Shown: positions 6,915 through 9,079 of the stretch, one piece after another
Layout of the letters: each line of letters begins with the position of its first letter
How positions within the stretch are numbered: position 1 is the stretch's first letter
Source of the DNA: Deltaproteobacteria bacterium
GTDB taxonomy: Bacteria > Desulfobacterota > Desulfarculia > Adiutricales > Adiutricaceae
DNA: 9,079 bases
Reading direction: 5' to 3'
Assembly: GCA_031278795.1 (NCBI GenBank)
Contig: JAITJT010000144.1
Location: 1 to 9,079 of the forward strand
Notes under the pieces: model-generated
Databases searched by the model: none
The model's input: the letters and a program-made list of their open reading frames with translations, nothing else
What the model was told of the DNA's origin: nothing
Made by a program: the position numbers and the translations under genes

Positions 6915-6919
6915 CCTCC
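6915..6919 (-). promoter_or_regulatory. Shine-Dalgarno for surA
   Basis: GGAGG on the minus strand (plus-strand CCTCC) stands 11 bases before the surA ATG at 6903. It is the strongest ribosome-binding site among the left-pointing genes in the window, and it decides the surA start. Confidence 0.7.
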
Positions 6920-7064
6920 ATAAGATTTGGGTGAATTTATGGTTTTCTCTTTCCCTTTAGGCTTTGGGAAAGAGCTAGAAAGGGCGAGGCATATGGCGGG
7001 CGCGAGCTTTAACGCAGAATGGGGCCAGTGCCCCAGCTTCCCGATCATTTCCTCAATGCTCTGT

Positions 7065-7093
7065 ATCTTAGATCTCAAAGGCCCTGAGGTCAA
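7065..7093 (-). promoter_or_regulatory. Candidate sigma70-type promoter for surA
   Basis: Reading leftward, TTGACC (complement of 7088-7093) and TAAGAT (complement of 7065-7070) are separated by exactly 17 bases. The -35 box matches the TTGACA consensus at five positions and the -10 box matches TATAAT at four. Transcription would begin near 7058 and leave a leader of about 155 bases before surA. That leader includes a small GGGGC-loop-GCCCC stem at 7021-7034. This is pattern evidence only. Confidence 0.42.
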
Positions 7094-7167
7094 GGACTTA
7101 GAGAGCGTGGGGGATCCCTAAGAAATGCGCCGCTAAGGGGCACATTTGCATTTTTTTCTTTCCAGTC

Positions 7168-7208
7168 TATGGGGAAAAGCCCCATAAAGGCGGGGCTTTT
7201 CCCCCCTT
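7168..7208. terminator. Overlapping alternative hairpins; bidirectional terminator-like element
   Basis: One fold is a perfect 13-bp stem: GGGGAAAAGCCCC (7171-7183) pairs with GGGGCTTTTCCCC (7192-7204). A competing fold pairs TATGGGG (7168-7174) with CCCCATA (7180-7186), and a third stem forms within 7187-7208. The AAAAGCCCC...GGGGCTTTT core resembles a bidirectional terminator, but its T-tract is only four bases long and is itself part of the stem. Its place between two divergent promoters is unexpected for a terminator, so a cruciform, attenuator or the end of a small RNA are alternatives. Confidence 0.5.
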
Positions 7209-7441
7209 ATCGACATATTGGGGAACATGAGCTTTGAGCTTGGGGAACTTATGGTCTTTTCAGGCTAAAGTCCCCATGGATAGTGGCCAAAAGGCCCTAA
7301 GATTGAAAAATCCGATAAATGAGGTTAAACTTCTGGCTAAGTTCTTATCACTTAAGTAAAGAACCCCCGAGCGCGTCCCCCTGGCCCCTCTTTTTTTTAT
7401 CAAAGACAACGAAAAAACTATTATAAGGTCTGAGCACCAGT

Positions 7442-7945
7442 ATGAGCTATAAACCCCTCAAGGCGACTGGCATCCTCCTCCTACTTCTCATGCTACTTTC
7501 GCCTATTTTTACCCCCAGCCTCCTCCAGGCCCAGAGCGACCCGAGCGCCCAGCAGGCCGAAAGGGAGAGTTTGGATCTAAACACCATAGCCACCCTGAGC
7601 GTGGCGGTGGTCTTCCAGTCCTTTGGCTATATCGGCACCTACGCGGATCTCTTGGGAACCGGAGTCTATGACGCGGCCAGGGTGACCGAGATGCTGAGGG
7701 AAACCACCGTCTACCTCCAGAACTCCCGGGACCAGCTCAGGCTCTTCCAGGCCTCGGCCATGGGCTTAAGCACGGGCGACAAAAAATACCTAGCCGAGGT
7801 GGTGACCATAATGGATCTCTTGATAGCCGAGGCCGACAGCCTCAAGGCCTTCGCCCTCAACCACAACCAGGCGGATCTGAAAAAATACGAGGCCAACAAA
7901 ACCAGGGCCTGGTCGCACCTGAGTAAGCTCCTGGGAACCAGTTAG
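7442..7945 (+). CDS. Small secreted alpha-helical protein of unknown function
   Basis: I do not recognise the family. The 167-residue product starts with a strong signal peptide (basic N-terminus, ILLLLLMLLSPIF core, LLQA-Q cut site near residue 30). The mature part, about 137 residues, has no cysteine and appears almost wholly helical. Heptad-like and amphipathic stretches lie at about 77-110 (VTEMLRETTVYLQNSRDQLR) and 113-164. A more hydrophobic, glycine-containing segment lies at about 49-74 (IATLSVAVVFQSFGYIGTYADLLGTG) and could touch a membrane or form a helical hairpin. Periplasmic location is the best inference. It is the only right-pointing gene. Codon use and GC content match its neighbours, which supports it being real. 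Only a weak AAGG precedes ATG 7442. The long gene-free stretch after it gives no operon partner. Confidence 0.8.
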   Translation: MSYKPLKATGILLLLLMLLSPIFTPSLLQAQSDPSAQQAERESLDLNTIATLSVAVVFQSFGYIGTYADLLGTGVYDAARVTEMLRETTVYLQNSRDQLRLFQASAMGLSTGDKKYLAEVVTIMDLLIAEADSLKAFALNHNQADLKKYEANKTRAWSHLSKLLGTS

Positions 7946-8261
7946 CCTCACCTAAAGATTAAAACCCCGCCCACTATCTTCCCTCGCGCATTTTAAAAGT
8001 CACCTTTAATCCGCAAGCATTCCATCCATTTAAATTCATTAGACCATAACTGTTTTACGCGAAAAATATCTCTCTTTACCTTATAGATAAACGTGTCTTT
8101 CCGCGCTCACAAGCGCGGGGGGGAGGGCCTCTGTCTTTGGTAAACCTAATACCCCTGGGGAAATAATAGCGGCATATTAGCGCTAAGATTATAGCTTTTA
8201 GATGCTATTTTTAACGCGGTGCGCGGGAAAGTGATTTATTTAATTTTAGCTTGTTATGAGA
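7946..8261. other. AT-rich spacer after the secreted-protein gene
   Basis: No gene is visible. A perfect 7-bp stem, CCGCGCT-CACA-AGCGCGG (8101-8118), is followed by a G-run on the plus strand and lacks a U-tract on either strand, so it is a weak terminator candidate at most. AT-rich words such as GGCATATTAGCGCT (8171-8184) recur in the mgtE upstream spacer. Confidence 0.5.
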
Positions 8262-8559
8262 GAGCTATGCTAGAAAATGTTATTTAAGAGCTATGTTTGG
8301 AAATGTTATGAAAGAGCCAAGCAAAGTGCTAAGCAAGGAGCCAAGCAAGGAGCCAAGCAAAGAGCCAAGCAAAGAGCCAAGCAAAGAGCCAAGCAAAGAG
8401 CCAAGCAAGGAGCCAAGCAAGGAGCCAAGCAAGGAGCCAAGCAAGGAGCCAAGCAAGGAGCCAAGCAAAGAGTTTAGTTTGGAAATGTTAGCCAAGAGCC
8501 AAGCAAAGAGCTACGTTTGGAAATGCTATCAAAGAGCTATGTTTGAAAACAATAATAAC
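8262..8559. repeat. Composite tandem array of 12-base and 26-base modules
   Basis: Two unit types alternate without gaps, and every unit starts with GAG, one of them reading GTG. The short unit is GAGCCAAGCAAR (12 bases). The long unit is 26 bases, starting GAGCTATGTTTGG and ending AAATGTTAT plus four or so variable bases. The order is: two long units (8262-8287, 8288-8313); thirteen short units (8314-8469; the second is degenerate, GTGCTAAGCAAG); one long (8470-8495); one short (8496-8507); one long (8508-8533); and a decayed long (8534-8559). The last base of the short units runs A, G, G, then four A, then five G, then A, which indicates local expansion by duplication of blocks. Open frames crossing the array come from the 12-base period and are not treated as genes. 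Confidence 0.9.
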
Positions 8560-9079
8560 GGAAAAAATACACTACAAAAAAATAATAATTTGCCATAATA
8601 CAAGCATAGCTTACATTATATAATAAATAAGACTATCAAGATAGAAAATAATAATACATTCACAGGCAAGGAAAGCGTAAAACAAATTTTCCCTACAATA
8701 AGGGATATTATCTGTCTCTAAGAGTGAAATATTGTTTTTTTTTAACCATTGTGTCAAAAAAGTTCTGCGCAATTTAAAATAATAAGACAAGAGAACTTTC
8801 GCCTAAAAATTAACCTTCACCCTAGAAACAATAAGGTCTTCACCCTAAAGAAAACGAGAAAGGCCTTTGAATATCTTGTGGTTTATCGCTCATGAAGAGG
8901 CGTAATAATCAAGAATTTTTTTTCCATCTTTTTCTAGTGGCAATTTTTCCCTCAGTTTATAATAAATTCTAAGCTGTCTTCGAGGGTATCTAAATTTTTC
9001 TTTTTTAGCTTACATCTTTTGTTTGGCCATGTTCTTTATGATATTAGTGGAGTTTTAAAACTTTGATTTTCCCTATATC
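8560..9079. other. Very AT-rich gene-free tail
   Basis: I see no coding region, RNA gene or mobile element on either strand. The stretch contains many A and T runs, one short direct repeat CTTCACCCTA (8815-8824 and 8838-8847), and the word TGTGTCAAAAAA (8750-8761), which also occurs in the mgtE upstream spacer. A partial gene at the right edge cannot be excluded, but stop codons are dense in all frames read by eye. Confidence 0.5.

Larger units (their letters stand above)
6904..7441. other. Divergent intergenic region between surA and the secreted-protein gene
   Basis: This 538-base region separates genes pointing away from each other and is less AT-rich in its left half. It holds the surA ribosome-binding site and candidate promoter, a short GGGGC-CAGT-GCCCC stem at 7021-7034, the alternative hairpins at 7168-7208 and a T8 run at 7391-7398. 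For the right-pointing gene, TATTAT at 7419-7424 is a possible -10 box, but it has no good -35 partner and would leave only about ten bases of leader. I see no tRNA or known structured RNA. Confidence 0.5.

Noticed and set aside
6512..7093. Minus-strand open frame overlapping the surA start region
   Set aside because: It is mostly an out-of-frame copy of surA with glycine- and histidine-rich low-complexity residues and has no domain. The part upstream of surA alone shows no protein-like features.
6904..7204. Structured RNA gene (6S, SRP, tmRNA or RNase P RNA) ending at the hairpin
   Set aside because: No hallmark sequence of these RNAs is visible on either strand, and an uncharacterised small RNA would need transcript data.
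8101..8118. GC-rich hairpin as terminator of the secreted-protein gene
   Set aside because: There is no U-tract after it on either strand, and it lies more than 150 bases past the stop codon.
8262..8559. CRISPR array
   Set aside because: The units abut directly with no unique spacers, the 12-base unit is too short, and no cas gene is nearby.
8277..8598. Open frames on both strands across the tandem array, reading as four-residue repeats ([16 protein letters not shown])
   Set aside because: A 12-base period stays open in every frame that lacks a stop. The 26-base units shift the frame, so the amino-acid repeat is not kept across the array. No convincing ribosome-binding site or non-repeat domain is present.
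8815..8847. Direct repeat CTTCACCCTA, two copies 23 bases apart, as regulator-binding repeats
   Set aside because: There are only two copies, in gene-free AT-rich DNA, with no downstream gene in the window to regulate.

Overview
The window reads as chromosomal DNA from a Gram-negative bacterium, most likely of the Deltaproteobacteria/Desulfobacterota type. The evidence is the combination of a phoH gene followed by a PgpH-type membrane phosphohydrolase gene, which is a common order in that group, with a periplasmic SurA-like chaperone and a RodZ-like envelope protein. Coding DNA is GC-rich and uses AGG, ATA and CTA codons freely. The spacers are strikingly AT-rich and unusually long. Together they make up roughly 30% of the window, which is suggestive of, but does not prove, a genome with relaxed selection such as a host-associated lineage. 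The taxonomic statement is inference from gene content only.

Layout, left to right. Positions 1-1490 (minus) hold the N-terminal two thirds of a PgpH-like 7TMR-HD protein, cut off by the window edge before its catalytic HD domain. Positions 1491-1907 are a repeat-laden AT-rich spacer. Positions 1908-2897 (minus) are phoH and 2909-4243 (minus) are mgtE, only 11 bases apart and joined by a perfect hairpin. Positions 4244-4722 are an AT-rich spacer with helically spaced A-tracts. Positions 4723-5700 (minus) are rodZ, and 5902-6903 (minus) are a SurA-like peptidyl-prolyl isomerase gene, with two hairpins in the gap between them. Positions 6904-7441 form the divergent intergenic region, with a plausible sigma70 promoter for surA and a set of alternative hairpins. 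Positions 7442-7945 (plus) encode a small secreted protein of unknown function. Positions 7946-9079 contain no gene that I can recognise, but hold a composite tandem array at 8262-8559.

Functionally the left-pointing genes are housekeeping and envelope genes: outer-membrane protein folding (SurA), cell shape (RodZ), magnesium uptake (MgtE), an RNA-associated ATPase (PhoH) and probable cyclic-di-AMP breakdown (PgpH). mgtE and phoH look co-transcribed. pgpH would normally follow closely, but here it is set off by about 420 bases of repeats.

The most unusual material is non-coding. An array built from two interlocking modules of 12 and 26 bases, both starting with GAG, lies at 8262-8559. A 15-base repeat array abuts the phoH stop codon and shares words with the 8.3-kb array. 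Phased A-tracts lie upstream of mgtE. I found no CRISPR array, tRNA, rRNA, transposase or recognised defence system.
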